Positions 38,154 to 47,387 of a DNA stretch of 64,000 nt are shown piece by piece. Source of the stretch: an uncultured Eubacteriales bacterium (GTDB lineage: Bacteria > Bacillota > Clostridia > Christensenellales > Aristaeellaceae); contig CADAQZ010000013.1 in the NCBI GenBank assembly GCA_902790175.1, positions 1 through 64,000 on the forward strand, written 5' to 3'. Made by a program: the position numbers and the translations under genes. The first letter of the stretch is position 1, and each line of letters begins with the position of its first letter. Below the pieces are notes generated by a model, which was not told where the DNA came from, did not search any database, and was given only the letters and a program-made list of their open reading frames with translations.

Positions 38154-40574
38154 ATGCTGACGATGATACTGAAAATGACGGGGGTCACGTCCCTGTACGT
38201 GCTGGTGACGGCGCTGGTATGGACGCGGGTGCGCCGCAATCGGCTGGGCTGGGGAGCCAGGCTGCTGATCGGCGTGATCTACGGCGCCTGCGCGGTGCTG
38301 TCCACCCACTTCGGCGTGGACTACAGCCACATGATGCTGAACGTGCGCGACATGGGGCCGCTGTCGGCGGGCCTGTTCTTCGACCCCGTCTCCGGCATCA
38401 TTGCGGGCCTGATCGGCGGCGTCGAGCGCTACATCGCGGGCACGTACTGGGGCGTGGGCAGCTACACCAAGGTCGCGTGCAGCGTGTCCACGTGCCTGGC
38501 GGGCTTTGTGGCCGCGGCGATGCACCTGTTCATATTCAAGCGCAAGAAGCCCTCCGCCGTCTACGCCTTCTTCATGGGCGCGGTGATGGAGGTCTTCCAC
38601 ATGTACGTGGTGTTCATCACCCACCGCGACGACATGAGCATGGCCTTCTACGTGGTGCGCAACTGCGCGCCCGCGATGATCGTGTTCACGGGGCTGGGCA
38701 TGGCGGCGTCCTCCACGGTGCTGCGCATCTGCGCGGGCGAGTGGAAAAACCCATTTAGGAAGGTCGTCGCAGAGGAAGTGCCGGTTTCGCAGCGCTTCCA
38801 GACCTGGCTGTTCGCCGTGACGTTCTCGATCCTGACGTTGAATTTGTTGTTCTCCTTCGCCGTGCAGACCCAGACGGCCATCCAGAGCGCGCGCAGCACG
38901 CTGGAGGCGGTTTCCGGGGATATTCGCCAGACCTACGCGCGGCTCCGGCAGACCGAGGAGAACACCGACTCGCTGGCCGGGGAGACGGCGCGCATGCAGG
39001 CGCTGTCCATCGCGGAGGCGGTGGAGCGCTCGGGCGGCATCGAAGCCGCCGACGACGCCTTCCTCGAGCGCATGCGCTCGATCGGCGGGCTGGTGGCCGT
39101 GACTGCGGTGAACGCAGGCGGCGAGGCCGTCGCCTCCGCGGGCGAATCGCCCGTCTACGCGGGGCTGCTCGCGGACGTGCTGGACGACACAGCGGAGTCC
39201 CAAACGGCGAGCCCATCCGATTCGCGCGTGGTGGCGGGCGCGCGCTGCCAGGGCGGCATGATCCAGGTGGTCATCGATAAAAAGAGCCTCGCCGAGGCGC
39301 TGAACCTGGACGGGCTGAACGAGGCGCTCTCCTACTTCCACGTGGGCAGCGAGGGCTCGTTCGACATCGTGCGGGGCAGCGGCCTCGTCGCGGCGGGCGA
39401 CCACAAGGGCAAGTCGATGGCCTCGGACGACATGAAGCGCATGCAGGAGCAGCCGCAGGAGACCTGCTTCACGGCGCGGATGTTCGGCGTCGAATCGCTG
39501 TGCCGCACCGAGGCGCTGGACGACGGCCTGACGCTGCTTGCGCGGCTGCCGATGGCGGAGGTCTACGCCAGCCGCGACGCGCAGACCTACGAATCGTCCT
39601 TCGCCGCCATCATGCTGTTCGCGGTGATCTACGTGCTGATATCGATGCTGGTGCAGGCCATCGTCGTCAACAACCTGAACCTGGTGAACGCCTCGCTGGA
39701 CCGCATCACCCACGGCAACCTCGACGAGGTGGTGTCCGTGCGCAACTCCTCGGAGTTCGCGTCGCTGTCCAACGACATCAACCAGACGGTGAGCGTGCTG
39801 AAGGGCTACATCGAAGCCGCCGAGAAGCGCATCGAGCAGGAGCTGGAGTTCGCCCGCACGATCCAGGATTCCGCGCTGCCGAAGAACTTTGTGTTCCCGC
39901 GCGACGACTTTGAGATCTACGCCTCGATGGACCCCGCCAAGGAGGTGGGCGGCGACTTCTACGACTTCTTCTTCGTGGACCAGAACAAGCTGGCGCTGGT
40001 GATCGCGGACGTGTCCGGCAAGGGCATCCCGGCGGCGCTGTTCATGATGCGCGCCAAGACGGCCATCCGCGGGCTGGCGGAGTCGGGCAGCGCGCCCGCC
40101 GAGATCCTCTACCGCGCCAACAACGCGCTGTGCGAGGGCAACGACGCCGAGATGTTCGTCACGGTCTGGCTGGGCATCGTGGACCTGACCACGGGCTTGA
40201 TGAAGTGCGCCAACGCGGGCCACGAGTATCCGGCGCTGATGCGCGCGGGCGGCGACTTCGAGCTGATCCGCGACAAGCACGGCCTGGCGCTGGCCGCCAT
40301 GCCGGGCGTGCGCTTCAAGGAGTACGAGCTGCAGCTGGACCCGGGCGATCGGCTTTTCGTGTACACCGACGGCGTCCCCGAGGCCATCGACGAGCAGGTG
40401 GAGCAGTACGGCACGCGGCGCCTGGTGGACGTGCTGAACGCCGCCAAGGGCGAGCCGCTGGAGATCATCCTGCCCGCCGTCCGCCGCGACATCGCCGCCT
40501 TCGCGGGCAATGCCGAGCAGTTCGACGACATCACGATGCTGGGCCTGACCTACCGCGGGCAGGGGGAGGAATAG
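38154..40574 (+). CDS. Membrane PP2C-type (SpoIIE) serine phosphatase sensor
   Basis: About 806 residues. The N-terminal 200 residues carry five to six membrane helices of the 5TMR-LYT type (SGIIAGLIGGVERYIAG). A further helix at about 218-237 starts an extracellular region (about 240-480). A membrane helix and a HAMP-like linker (about 515-560) lead to the PP2C SpoIIE domain (about 590-800), with FARTIQDSALP, DPAKEVGGDFYDFFF, LVIADVSGKGIPAALFM and QFDDITML. The metal-binding Asp residues are intact. Such proteins dephosphorylate anti-anti-sigma factors in partner-switching pathways; no such partner gene is adjacent. The start ATG at 38154 follows GGGAG. Confidence 0.88.
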   Translation: MLTMILKMTGVTSLYVLVTALVWTRVRRNRLGWGARLLIGVIYGACAVLSTHFGVDYSHMMLNVRDMGPLSAGLFFDPVSGIIAGLIGGVERYIAGTYWGVGSYTKVACSVSTCLAGFVAAAMHLFIFKRKKPSAVYAFFMGAVMEVFHMYVVFITHRDDMSMAFYVVRNCAPAMIVFTGLGMAASSTVLRICAGEWKNPFRKVVAEEVPVSQRFQTWLFAVTFSILTLNLLFSFAVQTQTAIQSARSTLEAVSGDIRQTYARLRQTEENTDSLAGETARMQALSIAEAVERSGGIEAADDAFLERMRSIGGLVAVTAVNAGGEAVASAGESPVYAGLLADVLDDTAESQTASPSDSRVVAGARCQGGMIQVVIDKKSLAEALNLDGLNEALSYFHVGSEGSFDIVRGSGLVAAGDHKGKSMASDDMKRMQEQPQETCFTARMFGVESLCRTEALDDGLTLLARLPMAEVYASRDAQTYESSFAAIMLFAVIYVLISMLVQAIVVNNLNLVNASLDRITHGNLDEVVSVRNSSEFASLSNDINQTVSVLKGYIEAAEKRIEQELEFARTIQDSALPKNFVFPRDDFEIYASMDPAKEVGGDFYDFFFVDQNKLALVIADVSGKGIPAALFMMRAKTAIRGLAESGSAPAEILYRANNALCEGNDAEMFVTVWLGIVDLTTGLMKCANAGHEYPALMRAGGDFELIRDKHGLALAAMPGVRFKEYELQLDPGDRLFVYTDGVPEAIDEQVEQYGTRRLVDVLNAAKGEPLEIILPAVRRDIAAFAGNAEQFDDITMLGLTYRGQGEE

Positions 40575-40676
40575 AAGCCAACCCCCGCGCGCCGCGGCGG
40601 ATTCCCGGGATGCGCTGTGCGCGCCGGTCGGCTGCCGAAGCTATATTTTGCATGAACAGCCTAAAAGGAGGAAAAG

Positions 40677-41744
40677 ATGATGAAAAGGTGCATGGCTCTG
40701 GTTCTGTGTCTCATGATCGCACTCGCGCTCGTCCCCGCTCTGGCGGAAACCGCCGAGGAAACCGCCATTCATGACGACGGGGGAAAAATCGTCGTCCTCG
40801 CCACGGGTGGAACGATTGCCGGCGTGGGGGAAGCGGGAAAGACAGCCGGATACAAGCCGGGCGCGCTGACGGCCGAGGAATTGCTGCTGGCCGTGCCCGA
40901 GCTGGCGGAGGTCGCGCCGATCGAAGCCATCCAGATCTGCAACGTCAACTCCGACGACATCACGGCGGAGGTCTGGCTCACGCTGGCCAACAAGATCAAC
41001 GAGCTCGCCGACGATCCCGCCGTCAGGGGCTTTGTCATCACCCACGGAACGGACACCATGGAGGAGACGGCGTATTTCCTGAACCTGACGGTAAAGACGG
41101 ACAAGCCCGTCGTGCTGACCGGGTCCATGCGCCCCGCCACCTCCATTTCGGCGGACGGGCCGATGAATCTGTACGAGGCCGTCTGCGTCGCCGCGTCGGA
41201 TGAAGCGGTCGGAAAGGGCGTGCTCATCGTGTTCTCCGATCGGATCTATGCCGCGCGCTCCGTGACAAAGACCAGCACCTACAATGTCATGGCCATTTCA
41301 GCGGGTGAGATGGGGGCCATCGGCGTTGTGCGCGACGGAACGGTTTTTCTGTACGAGAACCCGACAAAGGTACATACGACCGAAACGGAGTTTGACATCG
41401 CGGGTCTGTCGGCGCTTCCCAGGGTTTCGATCCTCTATTTCTCCGTCGACGCGGACCCGGAGCTTCTGCGCTTCGCCGCCGAACGCTCGGACGGACTGGT
41501 CATTGCCGGCGCGGGCGCGGGAGAGTTCAGCGAAGCGTGGATCGACATCATCAACGGGCTGTCCATTCCCGTCGTCATCAGCTCCCGAATCGACGACGGC
41601 GTGATCACCAAAGACAACCTGCTCTGCGACAACACCGTGGCCGCGAACAACCTCTCTCCGCAGAAGGCGGCCATCCTCCTGCGCCTGGCCCTGACCGGGG
41701 ACGCCAGCCAGGAGACCCTGGAGAATCTGTTTCTGCAGTACTGA
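40677..41744 (+). CDS. Secreted type II L-asparaginase
   Basis: 355 residues. The signal peptide is KRCMALVLCLMIALALVPALA. The two catalytic threonine motifs are intact: LATGGTIAG (first Thr, about 43) and VITHGTDTMEETA (about 121). SMRPATSISADGPMNL is the family block after them. The enzyme should hydrolyse asparagine (and perhaps glutamine) outside the membrane to aspartate and ammonia. AAAGGAGG precedes two adjacent ATGs (40677, 40680). It is monocistronic, ending in a repeat and terminator. Confidence 0.93.
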   Translation: MMKRCMALVLCLMIALALVPALAETAEETAIHDDGGKIVVLATGGTIAGVGEAGKTAGYKPGALTAEELLLAVPELAEVAPIEAIQICNVNSDDITAEVWLTLANKINELADDPAVRGFVITHGTDTMEETAYFLNLTVKTDKPVVLTGSMRPATSISADGPMNLYEAVCVAASDEAVGKGVLIVFSDRIYAARSVTKTSTYNVMAISAGEMGAIGVVRDGTVFLYENPTKVHTTETEFDIAGLSALPRVSILYFSVDADPELLRFAAERSDGLVIAGAGAGEFSEAWIDIINGLSIPVVISSRIDDGVITKDNLLCDNTVAANNLSPQKAAILLRLALTGDASQETLENLFLQY

Positions 41745-41760
41745 TGCGGGTTTTATTTGC

Positions 41761-41853
41761 GGAGGCGGTGGGATGGCGTCGCGCAAGCGCGCCGCGCGGC
41801 TTTGCCGCCAGCCATTTGCTTCGCAAAGAGGGTTCGCATGTCCCACCGGCTCC
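41761..41853. repeat. Long imperfect stem-loop element after the asparaginase gene
   Basis: The ends GGAGGCGGTGGGA and TCCCACCGGCTCC pair over a 93-nt unit. Inside are further pairs (GCGCGCCGCGCGGC; GCTTCGCAAAG). It sits directly before the terminator and has no coding need. It may be a structured RNA or a MITE-like scar. Confidence 0.6.
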
Positions 41854-41900
41854 GACAATTCAAAGAAAGCCACCCATAAAGGGTGGCTTTTTGAATTGTC
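41854..41900 (+). terminator. Terminator of the asparaginase transcript
   Basis: Stem AAAGCCACCC / GGGTGGCTTT with an ATAAA loop, extended outward by GACAATTCAA / TTGAATTGTC. A TTTTT stretch follows the inner stem. Confidence 0.85.
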
Positions 41901-42021
41901 TAATCCGACATTAGTGGTACATGCACCCAAATGCACCCAGATATCTGCTTATAAAAACTGCCTTGGAAGATCGTCTGGAAGTATCTTTTTTTGTTGTAAT
42001 CCACAATCAAGTTGTGCTTGA

Positions 42022-42315
42022 ATGTTACCCTTGCCGGATTACTGCCACAGCGTATTGCCGTCCACGGGAGAGTTGATTCTCATTGGACGGGGAACAGACG
42101 GCTATATGCCGTCCAAAGAAGCAATGCCTGGCGAGACAGGCCGCGAAGCCGCCGACAGGCTCAACCGGAAAGTCGGCATCACCAAAGCCCAAGAGGCCGC
42201 CATGCTCGCCGGTTCCATGTTCGGCTGGCACACCCCCGCCGCCGACCCGAAGAACTATGATGAACAAGGGAACCTGGTCAAGCCCCAACAGAAAATCCGT
42301 AATGAAGCAAGATGA
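42022..42315 (+). pseudogene. Fragment of a conjugative-element protein
   Basis: A 97-codon frame reading LPDYCHSVLPSTGELILIGRG, then EAADRLNRKVGITKAQEAAMLAGSMFGWHTPAADPKNY. The order of these motifs resembles the C-terminal tail of large proteins carried by Clostridia integrative conjugative elements; I recognise the style but cannot name the family. The 5' part is missing and no other element gene is nearby, so it is most likely a leftover. The 277 bp before it hold the asparaginase stem-loop and terminator and otherwise nothing clear; the 150 bp after it show nothing clear. Confidence 0.55.
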
Positions 42316-42471
42316 TTATATTAGCTGTCGTAGGTAAACGTGCCTACGACAGCATTTTTCCAATATTGATTTGATGCTATAGCTTAGTCAATCATATAAT
42401 CATTATTCACGATGGGCGATGTCCTTCAGAACACGCTCATTTTTGCGGTTCCTGTTCTCAGAGATTCTTCT

Positions 42472-43680
42472 TCATTTTCCCTCATCCTGTGGTATAAATA
42501 TTGTTACCCTTGTTCCACCCGCTTCGCGCTCTTCGATTTCCAGCGTCCCGCCGCACATCGCTTTCAGCCGCTCGCGGATGTTTTTGAGCGCGTAGTTCGG
42601 CTCGTCCACATCCGAAGGCGCGTAGCCGGGGCCGGTGTCCTCCACGGTGATCTTCACGCCCAGGTCAGTGTTTTCCGTGGCGATGGAGATGTACAGCGGC
42701 TCCAGGTCCGGGTCCATGCCGTGCTTGACGGCGTTTTCCACGATGGGCTGGAGCGTCAGGGGCGGTATGCGGAAGAAGGTGTCCGGCGTGTCAAACTCCA
42801 CGAACAGGCGGCCTTCAAAGCACGCCTGCTCCACCGCGAGATACGCCCGGGTGTGCTCCAGCTCCTTCTCAAAGGAAATCGTGTCCTCTTGGGCGATGGC
42901 TGTGAAGTTGTTTTGCAGGTAGCGGGTGAAGTCGCGTATGACGCCCTGGGCCCTGGGCGGGTCCTGCGCGCACAGGTAATAGGTGTTCATCAGCGTGTTG
43001 TAGATGAAATGCGGCCGCATTTGCGCCACGGCGGCGCGCGTCCGCTGCTGCGCCGCTTCATCCCGCTGCGCCAGGTAGCGCTTGACCAGCCCCGCCATCA
43101 GGTACAGCTCCACGAGGATGATCTGTATGGCGTCCACGGCGAAAAAACAAACCAGAAACATGACGAACTGCGCACCCGTTACCCGCTTGCGTCTGAGAAA
43201 CAGCGCGATCAAACCGTTGACCGTGAGCGATGCGATGATGGCGACATACACATAAGACCAGCGCCCAGAGTGCGTCGCATAGTTCGGCGTGATGCTGACC
43301 GCGCCGGTCAGCTGTGCCAGCCACTGCGCCGCGACCAGCGCCGCCGTCAGCGCGCACTGGATGCGCATGGCCGCGCTTTTGAGATCGTTTTCGCCGCAGC
43401 AATATAGGAAATAGGCGAACACCAGCAGCGACGGAAGCGGGGTGATCAGCGCCTTGGCACAGAGCAGCGCCCGAAACAGGGCATGCGAAACCTGGCCCTG
43501 CGCGGCGGCGCGCTCCGACAGGGCGAGCGCCGCGCTGAGAAGGGCCGAGGACAGTATGGCGACGCACAGGCGCGCGGGCCATCGGTCGACGTCGCGGGCA
43601 AGAAAGGCCAGGATCAACCCGAACAGGCCAAACAGAACCGCCGACGCATCCGCCGCCGCCCAAAAATCAAACCCCGACAT
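42472..43680 (-). CDS. LytS-like sensor histidine kinase
   Basis: 402 residues. Six to seven membrane helices fill residues 1-200. A His-kinase domain follows with the phosphoacceptor region QMRPHFIYNTLMNTYYL (His about 232). The ATPase part has LQPIVENAVKHG (N box) and VEDTGPGY (G box). The order HF-x-YN is typical of the LytS/YesM class, which usually pairs with LytTR or AraC-type regulators. Here the partner, immediately upstream and overlapping, is an XRE-REC protein. The ligand is unknown. The start ATG at 43680 overlaps the regulator's stop. Confidence 0.88.
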   Translation of the reverse strand: MSGFDFWAAADASAVLFGLFGLILAFLARDVDRWPARLCVAILSSALLSAALALSERAAAQGQVSHALFRALLCAKALITPLPSLLVFAYFLYCCGENDLKSAAMRIQCALTAALVAAQWLAQLTGAVSITPNYATHSGRWSYVYVAIIASLTVNGLIALFLRRKRVTGAQFVMFLVCFFAVDAIQIILVELYLMAGLVKRYLAQRDEAAQQRTRAAVAQMRPHFIYNTLMNTYYLCAQDPPRAQGVIRDFTRYLQNNFTAIAQEDTISFEKELEHTRAYLAVEQACFEGRLFVEFDTPDTFFRIPPLTLQPIVENAVKHGMDPDLEPLYISIATENTDLGVKITVEDTGPGYAPSDVDEPNYALKNIRERLKAMCGGTLEIEEREAGGTRVTIFIPQDEGK

Positions 43681-44270
43681 CACATCAGCCCCTTCACGGG
43701 ATATCGCAGCTTTGGAATTTGCCGAAGGATCTCCTCCGCGTCCAGCGGCTTGAGCAGAAAGCCGCAGGCGCCGGTGTCCCATGCGTCGAAGGCGTATTCC
43801 CGATAGCCGGTCAGATAGATCACGTTGGTGCGCGGACGGATGCGCAGCAGCTCCCGGCACAGGTCAAGGCCGCTGCTCCTGCCCAGCTCAATGTCCAGGA
43901 ACGCCAGCGCCACCGGGTTCTGCTTAAAATATTCCACGGCCTCCTGCCGCTTTGTAAAGCCTACGACATTCGCGCCTGGCAGTGCCTGGCGCAATATGGG
44001 GAGCCCTCCTTTAAGAACGATGGGGCTGTCGTCCACCAGCAGTACGTTGGGCGCTTCGTCAGACTCCTCCGCGGCGGCCAGCAGCGCCGCGGTATCCATG
44101 CCCAGGGTCTCCGCGATCAGGGCAATCGTAGCTACATCGGGCATGCGGCGGCCCACCTCCCAGTTTGCCACACTGGGGCGGCCTACGTGCAGACGATCCG
44201 CCAGCTGCTGCTGGGAAAGCCCGCTTTCAATGCGCAGACGGCGCACCGTCTCCCCGAAGGATTTCGCCAT
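43680..44270 (-). CDS. XRE-type HTH fused to a receiver domain (response regulator)
   Basis: 196 residues. Residues 1-65 are a Cro/CI-type helix-turn-helix (ETVRRLRIESGLSQQQLADRLHVGRPSVANWEVGRRMPD). Residues 75-190 are a receiver domain: VLLVDDSP (acidic pair), LAFLDIELG (phospho-Asp, about 120), VIYLTGYREYAFDAW (Thr/Ser switch) and LLKPLD (Lys). The usual order in response regulators is receiver first, then the DNA-binding domain, so this arrangement is reversed and uses an uncommon HTH class. It overlaps the cognate LytS-like kinase gene by 1 nt. Confidence 0.85.
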   Translation of the reverse strand: MAKSFGETVRRLRIESGLSQQQLADRLHVGRPSVANWEVGRRMPDVATIALIAETLGMDTAALLAAAEESDEAPNVLLVDDSPIVLKGGLPILRQALPGANVVGFTKRQEAVEYFKQNPVALAFLDIELGRSSGLDLCRELLRIRPRTNVIYLTGYREYAFDAWDTGACGFLLKPLDAEEILRQIPKLRYPVKGLM

Positions 44271-44466
44271 GACGATTCTGCCCCCTTCTCCTGTCAATAG
44301 CATACAGAATATGGATTGAAAATACAAGTGCAAGCGCCATAATCGTTGTGTCTTTCTGAAACGTCCCTTTTCTGATGCCACTTATTTGAATATAATGGAA
44401 ACGGATGCACACAATGACAAAGGCCTGTTGTGAAAAACACATCCATACAAAGGAGGAACAAACAAA

Positions 44467-44916
44467 ATGAGCCTTGACAACGCAAAGAAGTCAATCATCA
44501 TCCTCGGCGTGCTGAACATCATTCTCGGCCTCTTCGGAATTGTCCTGGGCGTCGCTCTCTTTTCGGGCGGCAATATGCTTGGCAAGAACGTCATTGAAAC
44601 GGCCACGCCGGGCGCGGAGGGCGCGGCGGAGGCGCTCACCGTGTCGGGAATCATGCTCGTCTTAGGCGTCTTCGTGCTGGTCGCCGCCGTCGTCTACCTG
44701 CTGCTGGGCATCTTTTCGATCATCGGCGGGAAGAACCCGGTCAAGATCATGCCCGCCTATGTGCTCTCGATCATCGCGATCATACTGTCGGTCGTTACCA
44801 TGATCCTCAATTTCGCGAACGGCGTGAATGCCACCAGCATACTCGACGGCATCGTGGGCATCGTCTTCAGCGCGACTTCGTTCGCCTGCGCGAAGACCAT
44901 CCGCAACAGCCTTTGA
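44467..44916 (+). CDS. Small integral membrane protein
   Basis: 149 residues with four predicted membrane helices (about 8-30, 60-85, 95-115, 120-140). The sequence has no recognised motif beyond alternating Gly/Ala/Ile helices and a short soluble loop (ETATPGAEGAAEALTV). A strong AAAGGAGG (44450-44457) precedes the ATG, and a TATAAT-like box is at 44391-44396. It is divergent from the two-component genes and could be a target or accessory of that system, but this is only a positional guess. A terminator follows at 44971. Confidence 0.7.
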   Translation: MSLDNAKKSIIILGVLNIILGLFGIVLGVALFSGGNMLGKNVIETATPGAEGAAEALTVSGIMLVLGVFVLVAAVVYLLLGIFSIIGGKNPVKIMPAYVLSIIAIILSVVTMILNFANGVNATSILDGIVGIVFSATSFACAKTIRNSL

Positions 44917-44970
44917 GCCTGGAGACGGATGCATATGCAGGACAGCCACTCGACATAATGTCTGTATATC

Positions 44971-45014
44971 GACAACCACACCCGGCATCAAGACGGGTTG
45001 TGGTTGTCTTTCTT
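44971..45014 (+). terminator. Terminator after the small membrane protein
   Basis: Stem GACAACCACACCC / GGGTTGTGGTTGTC with one bulged base, followed by TTTCTT. Confidence 0.7.
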
Positions 45015-45122
45015 GAAGCACCCACTTTTCGGGAGATGTACGATGCGAAAGCCGCGTATTGTCGAAAAGACGGCAACGACCGAAGAAGGACGCAGAACCG
45101 ATAAACGACGGGAGGTATCACC

Positions 45123-46127
45123 ATGAAAAAGAGATTGACAACACTGATTTTCGCGCTGCTCATGATCGTAGGCGCATGGGGTGTCTGCGCGACGGCCGAG
45201 GTCGTTCCCTTCCCCGAAACGCCCGTGATCGGCATCGCCTGGCGGGCGGATACCGATTCCGAGTTCTTCACCAACATCTGCCGGGCCGTGGAGGAGGCGG
45301 GCGGTACTTGGGTGCTGCTGGATCAGGTCACATCCGCCGATCTGGCCTATGACGACGCGTGCAAACTGACCGAGGGCGTGACGGCGCTGGGCTCTTTGGA
45401 CGCGGACGCGGCGAAATACGTGCGCTTGAATACATGGCATGGTTCCAACGCCGCCGAGGCCGTGGGCGACGTGAGCATCGTGCTGTTCACCGGCGGCGAG
45501 GACATCAGTTCCACGCTGTTCTTCGACCCCGAGCCCTGGCACGGCATCGTGGCGGAGATCGACTACAACGCCGAGCGGGACGTCTCCGACTACCTGACGA
45601 TGAGCTACTGCCTGGACAACGACATTCCCGTGATGGGCTTTTGCCGCGGGATGCAGATGCTGGGCGTGATCTCCGGCGCCGAGATGATCCAGGACATACC
45701 GGCCTGGTTTGCCGAGCTCGGCGTGGAATACGATTACACGCACCGCAACCAGAAGACCGCGCCCGAAGCCTATCGGGATTACGCGGCGCATGACGTGGAG
45801 GTGGCGGAGGGCTCGCGGCTTCATGACATCGTGGGCGGGACGACGCTCACCGGTTGCCCCTCCTGGCACCACCAGGCGATCGGGAACGTGGACAATACCC
45901 GGCTGGCCGTCACCGGCACGACCGACACCAACGGCATCCGGATGATCGAGGCCGTGGAGCGCACGGACAAGACCTTCGCCGTGGGGCTGCAATTCCACCC
46001 GGAAGCCGCGCTGGTGAAGCACCTGGACGGGGCGGAGAATCAGGCGGAGTACATGGATTACGACACCGCGCTGGCGTTCTTCAGGGCCATCGTCGAAGCG
46101 CTGCCCGCGCTGTCGGAAGCCGCCTGA
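45123..46127 (+). CDS. Secreted peptidase C26-type glutamine amidotransferase-like hydrolase
   Basis: 334 residues. The signal peptide is KKRLTTLIFALLMIVGAWGVCATA. The class I amidotransferase fold is intact: VLFTGGEDI (about 122), nucleophile Cys in GFCRGMQ (about 176), THRNQKTAP, and the His-Glu pair in LQFHPEAAL. The closest functional relatives are PuuD-type gamma-glutamyl-GABA hydrolases and gamma-glutamyl hydrolases (C26), which are normally cytosolic. An exported version suggests a role on external gamma-glutamyl peptides or the wall. The start ATG follows GGGAGG. A truncated secreted GH3 gene follows. Confidence 0.88.
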   Translation: MKKRLTTLIFALLMIVGAWGVCATAEVVPFPETPVIGIAWRADTDSEFFTNICRAVEEAGGTWVLLDQVTSADLAYDDACKLTEGVTALGSLDADAAKYVRLNTWHGSNAAEAVGDVSIVLFTGGEDISSTLFFDPEPWHGIVAEIDYNAERDVSDYLTMSYCLDNDIPVMGFCRGMQMLGVISGAEMIQDIPAWFAELGVEYDYTHRNQKTAPEAYRDYAAHDVEVAEGSRLHDIVGGTTLTGCPSWHHQAIGNVDNTRLAVTGTTDTNGIRMIEAVERTDKTFAVGLQFHPEAALVKHLDGAENQAEYMDYDTALAFFRAIVEALPALSEAA

Positions 46128-46185
46128 GAGGCGCTGTGAACCGGCGAAAAAGGCTGTAAACAATAGCAAAACCGGAAGGGTGACG

Positions 46186-46551
46186 ATGATGAAGAAGATT
46201 CTGTGCCTGATACTGGCTCTGGCGATGGCTTTCGGGGCCGCGGCGTTCGCCCAGAGCGCGCAGGGCGATCCCCTGGAGGCAATACTCTCCGAAATGAGCC
46301 TGCAAAACAAGGTCGCGCAGATGATGATCGCGTCCTTCCGCGTGTGGCAGGAGGTCCCGCCGGAGGGCGAGGACTTGCCGGAGGAGGAGCCGCCCAGGGA
46401 GAACATCACCCAGCTGAACGACGAAATACGCGACATGGTTTCCCGGAACCACTTCGGCGGGATAGCTTGCTTTTCCCCAGCTTTGCATACTCCGGCTTAT
46501 CGCCGTATACCCTGTAGCAGCTTGCGAAGTGTTCCCCGTATCTGCTGCTGA
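46186..46551 (+). pseudogene. Truncated secreted GH3-type glycosidase
   Basis: Signal peptide KKILCLILALAMAFGAAAFA, then the first strand and helices of a GH3 (NagZ/BglX-like) barrel: LSEMSLQNKVAQMMIASFRVW and DEIRDMVSRNHFGGI. The homology stops at about 46463. The following codons come from inserted DNA, including part of a reversed DUF3102-type gene. The catalytic parts are missing, so the product cannot be active. It probably formed one unit with the C26 hydrolase before the insertion. Confidence 0.8.
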
Positions 46552-46735
46552 TCCCGACCTTCTCCTCAACCCATGCCAGGAATTCCCCGTGGGGGAGCAT
46601 TTCCTTCGCCTGCGACAGTACGCGGCCAAGAGCCATCATGTTCGCATAGGCGTTCTCGGCATAGGTCCGGGCCTCTACGGCCAGAGCGTCCAATAGGGCA
46701 ATCTGGCCTTGTTTCAATGTTGCCAACTCATTCAT
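46406..46735 (-). pseudogene. 3'-truncated DUF3102-type element gene
   Basis: From ATG 46735 (GGGAGG upstream) the protein reads LKQGQIALLDALAVEARTYA, then NMMALGRVLSQAKEMLPHGEFLAWVEEK and YGEHFASCYRVYGD. This is the DUF3102 pattern found in phage and conjugative elements. The end is lost at the junction with the GH3 fragment near 46463, after which the frame runs into foreign sequence. Confidence 0.7.
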
Positions 46736-46851
46736 ACACATACCTCCCGAAATATTGCTTGACTTTTCCCCTGGGTATGGTAAATGATAGTGAGATTTGA
46801 CGCATAGCCTGCAACAATCTCCTGACCGTGCGCTGTTGTCACCAGCCACGG

Positions 46852-47010
46852 TCACTTTTTGTCTGTAACCCCATGCCGATCTCTATAGCACTTCGGCGGC
46901 GGAGGTAACGGCATCCAATGCGTGTACATTGTGCTTGCATCAAATTGGTGCCAGCCCGTCACCATTGCGCCGTTGTACCTGTGATAAGCCAGTACACAGT
47001 GGTACGCATC
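46852..47010 (-). pseudogene. Fragment of a DUF551-type protein
   Basis: The minus-strand frame ends VTGWHQFDASTMYTHWMPLPPPPK, the THWMPLPxPP ending typical of DUF551 proteins on mobile elements. The N-terminal part is missing. Confidence 0.55.
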
Positions 47011-47040
47011 ACAGTCGACTATCGAAGGTTGTGCGGCAGA

Positions 47041-47358
47041 TCGTATGACAATCGCTACCTGGATTACATTTGCGTGGATGAGATGGGGACTTTGACCTCG
47101 CCGCATTATCTATCAATGGCATTCCAGAATCTTCTGAAGAAGAATGGATTGAGGCACGTTCGATTCCACTATTTGCGGCACAGCTGCGCGAGTATGCTGC
47201 TTGCCAATGGGGTGTCGATGAAGCAGATCCAGGAGTGGATGGGACACAGCGACTTCTCAACCACGGCGAATATCTACGCGCATCTGGACATCAATTCCAA
47301 GCTCTCGTCGGCCCAAGCCATGATGAATGGTTTGGGAATGAAGCCAGTAACGACGTAA
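47041..47358 (+). pseudogene. C-terminal fragment of a tyrosine recombinase (integrase)
   Basis: About 105 codons: SYDNRYLDYICVDEMG, then the catalytic region RFHYLRHSCASMLLANG (H-x-x-R), WMGHSDFSTT (H/W) and the nucleophile Tyr in NIYAHLD. The N-terminal arm-binding and core-binding parts are gone; the frame upstream of 47041 is unrelated. It ends 30 bp before tRNA-Ser, the usual position for an integrase of a tRNA-targeting element. Confidence 0.82.
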
Positions 47359-47387
47359 AAACCCCGCCTGATCGCGCAGACGGGGCG

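Noticed and set aside
41773-42021. 82-codon plus-strand frame running through the stem-loop and terminator after the asparaginase gene
   Set aside because: It is a translation of the structured repeat, has no ribosome binding site and would be read across a strong terminator.
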